In this document: positions 17,730 to 24,925 of the stretch, one piece after another
Position numbering within the stretch: the stretch's first letter is position 1
How the letters are laid out: each line of letters opens with the position of its first letter
Assembly (NCBI GenBank): GCA_900316935.1
Contig: ONEW01000016.1
Coordinates: 1 to 46,374 of the forward strand
From: an uncultured Selenomonadales bacterium
GTDB taxonomy: Bacteria; Bacillota; Negativicutes; Acidaminococcales; Acidaminococcaceae
Direction: 5' to 3'
Length of the DNA: 46,374 nucleotides
The notes under the pieces: generated by a model
Told to the model about the DNA's origin: nothing
The model's database searches: none
Seen by the model: only the letters and a program-made list of their open reading frames with translations
Translations under genes and position numbers: made by a program

Positions 17730-18935
17730 TTATTCCGTCTTAGCGGGCTGTCCCTTCGTTTGCCGGTCTTTGCGCCACGAACTGCTCCACAGGGAGCCGT
17801 CGTCCCGGGCGGTCTGCTGCGGTGCACGGCGCACGGTAGCGATGGTGTGCAGGTTCTCCACGGCGTACAGCGCCTTGGGGAGGTACGTGTACAGGCCTTC
17901 TTCGGGGAAGAGCTGGAAGAGGCGGTAGGTCCTGCGGCCTGCCTTCATGCTGCTGTCCACGGCGAAGCATTCCGTGCCGGAAACATAGTAGCGGAAGTAG
18001 GTGATGGACGTGTCGTATCCTTCCCGGCTTTTGCGCGTTTCCGTGAAGAGGGGTTTCACGTTGGGGATTTCCGGGAAGGTGTCGCTGTTTTTATAATGAT
18101 ACGTATCATCGGGGTCATCGACGGTGGCCGCCAGAAACGCGGCGCTGGAGGCGCTGCGCAGCATCATGGGGCCGGACTGGGGCAGACCCTGCAGGGGATC
18201 CGTCTGGAAGGCCCGCACGACGGGCACGTTGTATCCCCCTTCGCTGTTGCTGATATAGTCGAAGTCGCCGGCACTGAAGGCCTGGAAGGGCGACGGGGCG
18301 GGCACGTTGACCCAGCCGGTGAGCGTTTTGTAGGATACGGTCTTGGCTGGAGCCTTGGCCGCGCCCTGGGCCTTTTCCACGGTGGCTTTATCCTGCCCTT
18401 CGGCCGCGGCCGCGGCGGCCTGCCGGGCCAGGGCCGCCTTTTCCGCTTCCCAGGCCTTCAGCTTCTGTGCGTATTCCGGGCGCATGCCGTAAGTTCCGTC
18501 GGCGTTCACCGTATACGTGCCCGTCACGGGTTTGGCGACGGCCTCCGGAAAGAAGCAGACCGGAATCTTGACATCGAGGCTGCCCGGTGTGTAGCCGGTG
18601 TCGGCCTGGCCGCCGGATACCGTGCGGTACTCCGGCAGCTTCTGCTGGTACTGCTTGTTCAGCTGGGCCTGGATTTCCGCTTCCGTGTACCCGATGGGGC
18701 CCTGCGGTGCGGCAGCGGCCTGGGCCGCCGGGGCTACGGGTCCCGGCATCGGGGCCGTCTGACCGGACGCCGTGTCCGGCGCGGCCTGTTTCACTTCCGT
18801 CGTGGCTGCCGGGACGCTGCCGGCGGCCGTTCCGGCGGCAGCATCTGCCGCCGCGGCGGGCAGGGCCGGGCTGGAAACGGCCAGCATAAAGGCGAGGACG
18901 GCCGAAACGGCCGGTCGTTTGTTTTTCCACTTCAT
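17730..18935 (-). CDS. Secreted Ala-rich protein of unknown function
   Basis: 401 residues, not recognised. A signal peptide (residues 1-30, cut near PAAAADA) is followed by a disordered Ala/Pro/Thr-rich stretch to about residue 85. A second low-complexity Ala/Glu/Lys helix lies at residues ~160-200. The rest (residues ~205-370) appears folded, with aromatic-rich strands such as TYFRYYVSGTECFAVDSS. Three cysteines only. It starts 6 bases after the mnmA stop and is followed by an HD protein, so it shares their transcript; why a secreted protein travels with a tRNA-modification gene is unclear. A second frame (starting MKHHEVEK) over the same DNA was rejected. Confidence 0.72.
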   Translation of the reverse strand: MKWKNKRPAVSAVLAFMLAVSSPALPAAAADAAAGTAAGSVPAATTEVKQAAPDTASGQTAPMPGPVAPAAQAAAAPQGPIGYTEAEIQAQLNKQYQQKLPEYRTVSGGQADTGYTPGSLDVKIPVCFFPEAVAKPVTGTYTVNADGTYGMRPEYAQKLKAWEAEKAALARQAAAAAAEGQDKATVEKAQGAAKAPAKTVSYKTLTGWVNVPAPSPFQAFSAGDFDYISNSEGGYNVPVVRAFQTDPLQGLPQSGPMMLRSASSAAFLAATVDDPDDTYHYKNSDTFPEIPNVKPLFTETRKSREGYDTSITYFRYYVSGTECFAVDSSMKAGRRTYRLFQLFPEEGLYTYLPKALYAVENLHTIATVRRAPQQTARDDGSLWSSSWRKDRQTKGQPAKTE

Positions 18936-18941
18936 GATGCT

Positions 18942-20036
18942 TCATTCCTCACGTTCAATGACATCGATCGTACCGCCGCCCACGACGTTCTTCCCCTCAT
19001 AGAAGACGACCGCCTGGCCCGGTGTCAGGGCACGCTGCGGTTCGTCGAAGGTGACGCGGATTCTGCCGTTCCCCAGACTGGTGATGACGGCGCCCACGTC
19101 CCGGGCATGATAGCGCGGTTTGGCCGTGACATGCAGGGGTTCGGGGAGGGACGGCACGGAAATCAGGTTGCAGTCCGCAGCAATCAGGGAACGGGCAAAG
19201 AGGGCTTCCCGGGGCCCCACATAGACGATGTTCCGTTCCAGGTCCTTGCGGATGACGAACAAGGGACAGGCGTACGCGATGCCCAGGCCTTTGCGCTGGC
19301 CGATGGTATAGTGGAGCTGCCCCTTGTGGGTGCCCAGTACTTCGCCTGTTTCCACATGGACGAACGGACCGGGGCGGGGGTCTTGGCCGGTGAGGGTCCG
19401 GATGACCCGGGCGTAGTCCCCGTCAGGCACAAAACAGATGTCCTGGCTGTCCGGTTTGCGGGCCGTCCGCAGGCCTGCTTCCCCGGCCCGCGCGCGGATT
19501 TCCTCTTTGTGCAGGTGCCCCAGGGGGAACAGGGTGCGGCCCAGCTGTTCCTGCGAAAGGGTGTAGAGCATATAGCTCTGGTCCTTTTTTTCATCGTCCC
19601 CGCGCTGCAGCAGCCACCGGCCCGATGCCTCGTCGAAGGCGACATTGGCGTAATGCCCCGTGGCGATATAGTCGCAGCCCAGCAGCTCCGCCTTGGGGTA
19701 GAGGCGGCCGAGCTTGACGTCGCGGTTGCAGTCGACGCAGGGGTTCGGCGTACGGCCGCGGTTGTACTCGTCGATGAAATGGTCGATGACGCAGTGGCGG
19801 AAGGCATCGCAGAAATTGAACACATAGAAGGGGATGCCCAGGCGGTGTGCCACCAGGCGGGCGTCTTCCGTGTCGGACAGGCTGCAGCAGCGGCTGTCTT
19901 CTTCCAGGCCGATGTCCTCGTTGCGGAACATGCGGAGCGTCACGCCCGTCACATCGTATCCGGCTTCCTGCAGGAGCAGGGCCGCCGTACTGCTGTCGAC
20001 GCCGCCGCTCATGGCCATTAGAACTTTCTTCTTCAT
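18942..20036 (-). CDS. mnmA: tRNA-specific 2-thiouridylase
   Basis: 364 residues. Forms 2-thiouridine at wobble U34 of tRNA-Lys, -Glu and -Gln, using sulfur relayed from a cysteine desulfurase. The PP-loop AMSGGVDSS is at residues 8-16. The two catalytic cysteines are in TPNPCVDCN and SQDICFVPDGDY. The C-terminal beta-barrel is complete. The start ATG at 20036 lies eight bases after a GGATAC-type weak site. In the same operon as cysK and the Rrf2 regulator, and near the divergent desulfurase gene, its likely sulfur donor. Confidence 0.96.
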   Translation of the reverse strand: MKKKVLMAMSGGVDSSTAALLLQEAGYDVTGVTLRMFRNEDIGLEEDSRCCSLSDTEDARLVAHRLGIPFYVFNFCDAFRHCVIDHFIDEYNRGRTPNPCVDCNRDVKLGRLYPKAELLGCDYIATGHYANVAFDEASGRWLLQRGDDEKKDQSYMLYTLSQEQLGRTLFPLGHLHKEEIRARAGEAGLRTARKPDSQDICFVPDGDYARVIRTLTGQDPRPGPFVHVETGEVLGTHKGQLHYTIGQRKGLGIAYACPLFVIRKDLERNIVYVGPREALFARSLIAADCNLISVPSLPEPLHVTAKPRYHARDVGAVITSLGNGRIRVTFDEPQRALTPGQAVVFYEGKNVVGGGTIDVIEREE

Positions 20037-20067
20037 AGATGTATCCTTTACGGGGTACCGCAATCCT

Positions 20068-20649
20068 TTATTTTTCGAAGGCGGCACACTGTTCGTTGAT
20101 GGCTGCCTCGTCGGGCTTCATGGCCTCCAGGGTGCGGGTCATGAGGTCGTCCAGGGACCAGCCCAGCAGCTCCGCGCCCTGTTTGATGATGTCGCGGGAG
20201 CAGCCGGCGGCAAAGTGTTTGTCTTTGAACTTCTTTTTCAAGGACTTGAGTTCCATGTCCTGGATGTTCTTGGACGGACGCACCAGGGCGCAGGCCCCGA
20301 TGAGGCCCGTCAGTTCGTCGCAGGCGAACAGGACCTTTTCCATTTCGTGCTCCGGCCTGATGTCGACGCAGATGCCGTAGCCATGGCAGGCGACGGCGTG
20401 GATCAGGCGTTCGTCCAGGCCGCGTTCCTTCATGATTTCCTGGCATTTGACGCAATGCTGTTCCGGATATTTTTCAAAATCCAGGTCGTGCAGCAGGCCT
20501 GCGATGCCCCAGAAGTCCTTTTCCCCGCCATAGCCGAGTTCGTCGGCAAAGCGCCTCATGACGGCTTCCACCGTCAGGGCGTGGCGCAGGTGGAACGGGT
20601 CCTGGTTGAATTCCGTCAGTAGTTTCCAAGCTTCTTCGCGTGTGATCAT
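20068..20649 (-). CDS. HD-domain hydrolase
   Basis: 193 residues of the HDIG-related metal-dependent hydrolase family. LLHDLDFEKYPEQH carries the HD pair; further histidines lie in HAVACHGYG and ACDELTGLIGA holds the late aspartate. This is the form often annotated as a predicted hydrolase next to metabolic genes. It lies between mnmA (31 bases) and cysK (49 bases) on one strand, so it is co-transcribed. Substrate unknown. Confidence 0.82.
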   Translation of the reverse strand: MITREEAWKLLTEFNQDPFHLRHALTVEAVMRRFADELGYGGEKDFWGIAGLLHDLDFEKYPEQHCVKCQEIMKERGLDERLIHAVACHGYGICVDIRPEHEMEKVLFACDELTGLIGACALVRPSKNIQDMELKSLKKKFKDKHFAAGCSRDIIKQGAELLGWSLDDLMTRTLEAMKPDEAAINEQCAAFEK

Positions 20650-20698
20650 GGTGTGATTCCTGCCTCTCTGTATGGTGTGCGGCGGTATGCCGTCTTTT

Positions 20699-21631
20699 TT
20701 ATTTTACGAAACCCGGCGTGGACAGGTAGCGTTCCCCCGTATCGGGGAGCAGTGCCACAATGACCTTGCCGGCGTTCTCTTTGCGTTTGGACAGTTCGAC
20801 GGCGGCATGGAGGGCCGCGCCGGAGGAGATGCCCGTGAGCAGGCCTTCGCATTTGGCCAGGGCCTGGGTCGTGGCAAAGGCGTCGTCGGACTTGACCGCC
20901 ACGATTTCGTCGACTACCTCGCGGTGGAAGTTGCCCGGCACGAAATTGGCGCCGATGCCCTGGATTTTATGCGGGCCGGCATGCCCCTGGGAGAGCATGG
21001 GCGAGTCGAAGGGTTCCACGGCGACAATCTGCACGGCGGGGTTCTGTTTTTTCAGATAAGCGCCGACACCGGACACGGTACCGCCGGATCCCACGCCGGC
21101 GACGAAGATGTCCACCTTGCCGTCCGTGTCGCGCCAGATTTCGGGGCCCGTCGTCGCTTCGTGCACGTTCGGGTTTGACGGGTTGTCGAACTGGCTCGGA
21201 ATCCAGGAACCGGGAATGGATTTCTGCAGTTCCGCCGCCTTGTCGAGGGCGCCCTTCATGCCCAGGGAACCGGGGGTCAGGACGAGTTCCGCCCCGTAGG
21301 CCCTGGCCAGGTTGCGCCGTTCCAGGGACATGGTTTCCGGCATGGTCAGGATCAGCTTGAACCCCCAGGCTGCCGCCACGGCGGCGAGGCCGATGCCCGT
21401 GTTGCCGCTGGTCGGTTCGATGAGCGTGGCGCCCGGTTTGATGATGCCCGCGTCCAGGGCATCCTTCACCATGGCTTTGGCGATGCGGTCCTTGGCGCTG
21501 CCGGCCGGGTTGAAATATTCCAGCTTGGTCAGGATCCGGGCTCCGCCGGCATATAGTTTATTGAAGTTTTTCGTTTCCAACAGCGGCGTGTTGCCGATCA
21601 GGTCCATAATGCTTGCTGCAATGTGTGCCAT
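20699..21631 (-). CDS. cysK: Cysteine synthase A (O-acetylserine sulfhydrylase)
   Basis: 310 residues, fold-type II PLP enzyme that makes cysteine from O-acetylserine and sulfide. The PLP lysine is Lys47 in NPAGSAKDRI. The phosphate-binding TSGNTGIGLA and the MPETMSLERR loop are standard for CysK. ATG 21631 is chosen over 21637 because AAAGGGAG is about eight bases from it but touches the earlier ATG. It follows the Rrf2 regulator by 28 bases, so it is probably under that regulator's control. Confidence 0.95.
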   Translation of the reverse strand: MAHIAASIMDLIGNTPLLETKNFNKLYAGGARILTKLEYFNPAGSAKDRIAKAMVKDALDAGIIKPGATLIEPTSGNTGIGLAAVAAAWGFKLILTMPETMSLERRNLARAYGAELVLTPGSLGMKGALDKAAELQKSIPGSWIPSQFDNPSNPNVHEATTGPEIWRDTDGKVDIFVAGVGSGGTVSGVGAYLKKQNPAVQIVAVEPFDSPMLSQGHAGPHKIQGIGANFVPGNFHREVVDEIVAVKSDDAFATTQALAKCEGLLTGISSGAALHAAVELSKRKENAGKVIVALLPDTGERYLSTPGFVK

Positions 21632-21659
21632 ATCCATTCTCCCTTTCTTGTGCGGCAGG

Positions 21660-22094
21660 TCAGATGACGTAGTTGCCGCCGCCCTTTTCGTTGTACTTTT
21701 TCACCAGGTCGGCCAGCGTGATGTTGTCGACCACATTATTGATGGCTTCCTCAATCCTGGCCCAGACTTCCACGGTGACGCAGGCCTTGGCCATGCTGCA
21801 GGGACTGTTCCGGTCCAGGCAGGCGACCGGCGCCAGGCTGCCTTCGGTCGTCCGCAGGATGTCGCCTACGGTGTACTCTTCCGGCGGCCGGGACAGATGG
21901 TAGCCGCCCTGGGCGCCGCGGGCGCTGGTCACGTAACCGGCGCGGCTGAGCTGGGTTATGATCTGTTCCAGATACTTATCGGAAATGTTCTGCCGTTGCG
22001 AAATGGCTTTCAGCGGCGTAAAGCCGCAGTCGTAATGAAGCGCCAGGTCGAGCATGAGACGCGTGGCGTAACGGCCTTTTGTCGAAATCCTCAT
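21660..22094 (-). CDS. Rrf2-family regulator, IscR/CymR-like, with Fe-S-type cysteines
   Basis: 144 residues. The winged-helix Rrf2 domain is clear: MRISTKGRYATRLMLDLA, then NISDKYLEQIITQLSRAGYV and the wing GAQGGYHLSRP. Three cysteines, Cys92, Cys99 and Cys105, sit where IscR binds its [2Fe-2S] cluster (Cys92/98/104 in E. coli), with one spacing longer by a residue and no histidine three residues after the last. CymR proteins usually lack this set, so a cluster-sensing role is plausible. It is the first gene of an operon with cysK and mnmA and is divergent from the desulfurase gene. Confidence 0.9.
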   Translation of the reverse strand: MRISTKGRYATRLMLDLALHYDCGFTPLKAISQRQNISDKYLEQIITQLSRAGYVTSARGAQGGYHLSRPPEEYTVGDILRTTEGSLAPVACLDRNSPCSMAKACVTVEVWARIEEAINNVVDNITLADLVKKYNEKGGGNYVI

Positions 22095-22157
22095 GGCGGG
22101 GACCTCCTTTTTGAATTGCTACGGAAACCGGCTTGGGAAGCGGGTTTAAGCTTGGTT

Positions 22158-22187
22158 TTGACAACGCCCCTGCCGATATACTATTAT
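22158..22187 (+). promoter_or_regulatory. Promoter of the cysteine desulfurase gene
   Basis: TTGACA (22158-22163) and TATTAT (22182-22187), 18-bp spacer, in the 153-base divergent gap with the Rrf2 regulator. The AT-rich stretch 22176-22205 just downstream is the most likely place for that regulator to bind, but no clear palindrome is seen. Confidence 0.6.
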
Positions 22188-22247
22188 ATTACTATGAATA
22201 CAGTGAATTAGCAAGATTTTTATGGTGCATTTCAAGGAGACCCTGAT

Positions 22248-23402
22248 ATGGAAGTGTATCTGGATAATGCGGCTACGACCGCCGTGCTGCCGGAAATCGC
22301 CGCGGCCATGGCGGATATCATGATCCGGCGCTGCGGCAACCCGTCGGGCATCTATAAACGGAGCCGCGAGGCGGCGGGCATCGTGCTGGAGGCGCGGACG
22401 CAGGTGGCGGACCTGCTGGGGGCTTCCCCCCGGGAGATCTGTTTCACGGGCGGCGGCAGCGAAGGGGACAACATGCTCCTGCGCGGGGCCGCCCACTGTT
22501 ACCGGCACAAGGGCCGGCACATCATCACGACGCAGATCGAGCACCATGCCGTGCTCAACACCTGCAAGGCCCTGGAAAAGGAAGGGTTCGATGTCACGTA
22601 TCTGCCGGTGCCTGCGGACGGCCGGCTGGATCCGGCTGCGGTGGAGCAGGCCGTGCGCAAGGACACGATCCTGATTTCCGTCATGTACGCGAACAACGAG
22701 ACCGGCGTCCTGCAGCCCATCCGGGCTGTGGGGGACATGGCCCGCGCCAGGGGGATCCTGTTCCATACGGACGCAGTCCAGGCTGCGGGCCATGTCCCCA
22801 TCGACGTGGAGGCGGACCACATCGACCTGCTGACCCTGACGGCCCATAAATTCCACGGGCCGAAAGGCTGCGGCGCCGTCTATATCCGCCGCGGCACCGC
22901 CATGGAACCCCTCGTGTACGGCGGCCCCCAGGAACGGGGCTGGCGCGCCGGAACGGAAAACGTGCCCGGCATTTACGGTCTGGGTATGGCGGCGGCGCAC
23001 GCCCGGCAGGGAATGGACACGGTGGCCGGACGGGTGCGGAGTCTGCGGGACCGGCTGATCCAGCGTGTCCTGACGGAAATCCCGGACACGGAACTGAACG
23101 GCAGCCGGACGGAGCGCCTGCCCAACAACGCCAACTTCCTCATCCGGGGCGTCAGCGGCGAAGAGATGGTGCTCCTTCTGGATTTTGCGGATATCGCGGC
23201 GTCGAGCGGCAGTGCCTGTGCCAGCGGCAGCCTCGACCCGTCCCACGTGCTGCTGGCCATGGGCCGTTCGCGGGAAGAGGCGGCCGGCTGCCTGCGCCTC
23301 ACCTTGTCGGAATTCACGACGGGGGCGGAAATCGACTACACCGTGGACAAGCTGAAGGAAGTTGTGGAACGGCTGCGCGCGGCCCAACGGGACGTGCGTT
23401 GA
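22248..23402 (+). CDS. Cysteine desulfurase (NifS/IscS family)
   Basis: 384 residues, PLP enzyme that takes sulfur from cysteine as a protein persulfide. LDNAATTAV opens the protein. QIEHHAVL, the PLP lysine in TAHKFHGPKG (about residue 200) and the active cysteine in SSGSACASG (about residue 324) are present. The short active-loop form is the IscS/NifS class rather than SufS. No scaffold gene (iscU/nifU) follows, so it may mainly feed the tRNA thiolase MnmA encoded nearby, as dedicated desulfurases do in Bacillus (YrvO-MnmA). That pairing is inference. Confidence 0.94.
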   Translation: MEVYLDNAATTAVLPEIAAAMADIMIRRCGNPSGIYKRSREAAGIVLEARTQVADLLGASPREICFTGGGSEGDNMLLRGAAHCYRHKGRHIITTQIEHHAVLNTCKALEKEGFDVTYLPVPADGRLDPAAVEQAVRKDTILISVMYANNETGVLQPIRAVGDMARARGILFHTDAVQAAGHVPIDVEADHIDLLTLTAHKFHGPKGCGAVYIRRGTAMEPLVYGGPQERGWRAGTENVPGIYGLGMAAAHARQGMDTVAGRVRSLRDRLIQRVLTEIPDTELNGSRTERLPNNANFLIRGVSGEEMVLLLDFADIAASSGSACASGSLDPSHVLLAMGRSREEAAGCLRLTLSEFTTGAEIDYTVDKLKEVVERLRAAQRDVR

Positions 23403-23427
23403 TAGCGTGGTCCTGATGTGGTACAAT
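23399..23427 (+). promoter_or_regulatory. Promoter overlapping the desulfurase stop codon
   Basis: TTGATA (23399-23404) and TACAAT (23422-23427), 17-bp spacer. The -35 includes the TGA stop of the desulfurase gene; the next gene starts 34 bases after the -10. Confidence 0.6.
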
Positions 23428-23460
23428 GGTACAAGCATTTGATTTCAGGAGGGTGGCACC

Positions 23461-23898
23461 ATGGTGGATGCAAAAGCACTGGAGCGCGAATTCAAGCGGT
23501 ATATGGGTATGTACAAGGCGGATCCGGAACTGGGCAGGCTGATGATGAAGCTGTCGTACCAGGAACTGTTCAACGACCAGTTCCTGCAGCAAAACAGCAA
23601 ATTCAAGAACCTGGACGACATGTTGTTCCGCGGCGGCTTCGGCCTCACGAACGCCATGGAGATCGAACAGGTCAGCCAGGATAAGTGGAACGAATACATT
23701 GCCGCCAACACGGACTGCAAAACATGGCACCAGTTCGGCAAACTGGCCATGGTCGACTGGATGAAGACGGTCATCAGGCTGGTGGGGCAGGTAAAGAAGA
23801 AGGAAGCCGCCGAAGCGGAGGAAAAGGCCAGGGAGGCCGGGAAGGAAGCCGGGGCGGAACAGCCGCACGGGACGGCGGACGGTTCCGGGCAAAAATAA
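23461..23898 (+). CDS. Conserved-looking hypothetical protein
   Basis: 145 residues, not recognised. No signal peptide or membrane segment, so cytoplasmic. Residues 1-115 look folded and mostly helical, with several aromatic and methionine-rich helices (WMKTVIRLVGQV near 112). Residues ~117-145 are a charged, disordered Glu/Ala/Lys tail ending in Gly/Ser. Good coding signs: GGAGGG six bases before the ATG, its own promoter, and codon use like its neighbours. No function can be proposed. Confidence 0.7.
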   Translation: MVDAKALEREFKRYMGMYKADPELGRLMMKLSYQELFNDQFLQQNSKFKNLDDMLFRGGFGLTNAMEIEQVSQDKWNEYIAANTDCKTWHQFGKLAMVDWMKTVIRLVGQVKKKEAAEAEEKAREAGKEAGAEQPHGTADGSGQK

Positions 23899-23968
23899 CG
23901 GACCCGGAGGCGGCAACAATCCGGAAAGGCGCGGCTGCCGTGAATTGGCAAACAGAAAACGGAATAAG

Positions 23969-24042
23969 CGAACATCCTTTCTAAATTTCCCTTGACAAAC
24001 GAACATATGCAAGCTACAATACAGATAGCGAACAGATGTTTC
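23969..24042 (+). promoter_or_regulatory. Strong promoter with LexA-like (SOS) sites
   Basis: TTGACA (23992-23997) and TACAAT (24015-24020) with a 17-bp spacer. CGAACAGATGTTTC at 24029-24042 matches the Gram-positive LexA box CGAAC-N4-GTTYG except for the last base. A second CGAAC site (24000-24013) lies between -35 and -10, and a third half-site CGAAC is at 23969-23973. A LexA-type repressor here would block transcription. Confidence 0.65.
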
Positions 24043-24058
24043 TGAAAGGAGAGGGAAA

Positions 24059-24373
24059 ATGAAAAAGAGTTTACTCGCTTTCCTGCTCGGCGCGGTCTTG
24101 AGCGCCGCATTTACATATATGAACGTTTCCGCGTCGCCTGTGGTGTATGAACAGCAGGCCGTGACGGTCCATGCGGGCGATACCCTGTGGACCATCGCCT
24201 CCCGGTGGAGCGGTACGGACGAGGATGTCCGCGAAGTCGTGGAACGCATCCGCACGGCCAACCGGATGGAAGGCACGGACATCCGTGCCGGCCAGCAGCT
24301 GGTCGTTCCCGTACGCCGCCCTGCGGCGGACAATAAAAAGACCGCACAGCCGGTCAATGTGGCTGTACGGTAA
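24059..24373 (+). CDS. LysM protein, YneA-like SOS division-inhibitor candidate
   Basis: 104 residues. One N-terminal membrane segment or signal (residues 4-25), then a single LysM peptidoglycan-binding domain (VTVHAGDTLWTIASRW to AGQQLVVPV, residues ~36-84) and a short basic tail. Size and order match YneA of B. subtilis and its relatives, which stop cell division during the SOS response. Unlike yneA it is not next to lexA. The call rests on the LexA-like promoter sites plus this architecture; without them it would only be a LysM protein. The start ATG follows AAAGGAGAGG. Confidence 0.72.
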   Translation: MKKSLLAFLLGAVLSAAFTYMNVSASPVVYEQQAVTVHAGDTLWTIASRWSGTDEDVREVVERIRTANRMEGTDIRAGQQLVVPVRRPAADNKKTAQPVNVAVR

Positions 24374-24404
24374 AGACAACCGTCCTCCCCGTGCCGTGTT
24401 TTCC

Positions 24405-24894
24405 CTAGCGGCCGGCGTTCGCCTTGAGATAGCGGATGGCCGCCTTGACGTCCTCAAGCGGCTCCGGAAATTTTGCCGTCGGCGCGACGCGATAGTTGAT
24501 GCTGCCGACGACATAGCCATGTTCGGCCAGATGCATGCGGAGCTGGATGCCGTTGTCCTTGTTGGCGTTGATGAAGCCGCCGCCGGTCACGAAAAGGATG
24601 GCCGGTTTCTTCACCTGCGTCTTCGGCTGCAGGATGTCCATCTGCAGCGGGACATTGGCATAGCCGCGGCTCGGCCCCTGCCCGTAAACGACGTTCGAGA
24701 TCAGGCCGATTTCCGTCTTGTCCGCCGTGACGTCGAGCACCTTGCTCGCCACATGGCCCGGCATGTCATTCGTCGCCGCGTCCACATGGACCGGCGGCTG
24801 CGCCGGTGCCGCCACGCTGCCCCGCGGGCAGCAGTCCGCCGGCCGCCATGGCCGTCATTGTCATGATGAAGAGCTTCTTGCAAGTCTTTTTCAT
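24405..24894 (-). pseudogene. Decayed secreted esterase (alpha/beta hydrolase)
   Basis: A good start (ATG 24894, GGAGG six bases before it) encodes a signal peptide, MKKTCKKLFIMTMTAMAAGG, but that frame stops after ~42 codons. The mature part continues in another frame from about 24815, down to 24405. A one-base gain in the GGGG at about 24823-24826 would explain the shift. The remaining frame has the oxyanion motif VTGGGF and INYRVAPTAKFPEPLEDV of acetyl-esterases, then stops at YLKANAGR, just before the catalytic Gly-x-Ser-x-Gly would appear. So it is both frameshifted and cut short. It lies 31 bases after gluQ. Confidence 0.72.
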
Positions 24895-24925
24895 AATCGT
24901 CCTCCTGATCTTACGGTCCCCGATC

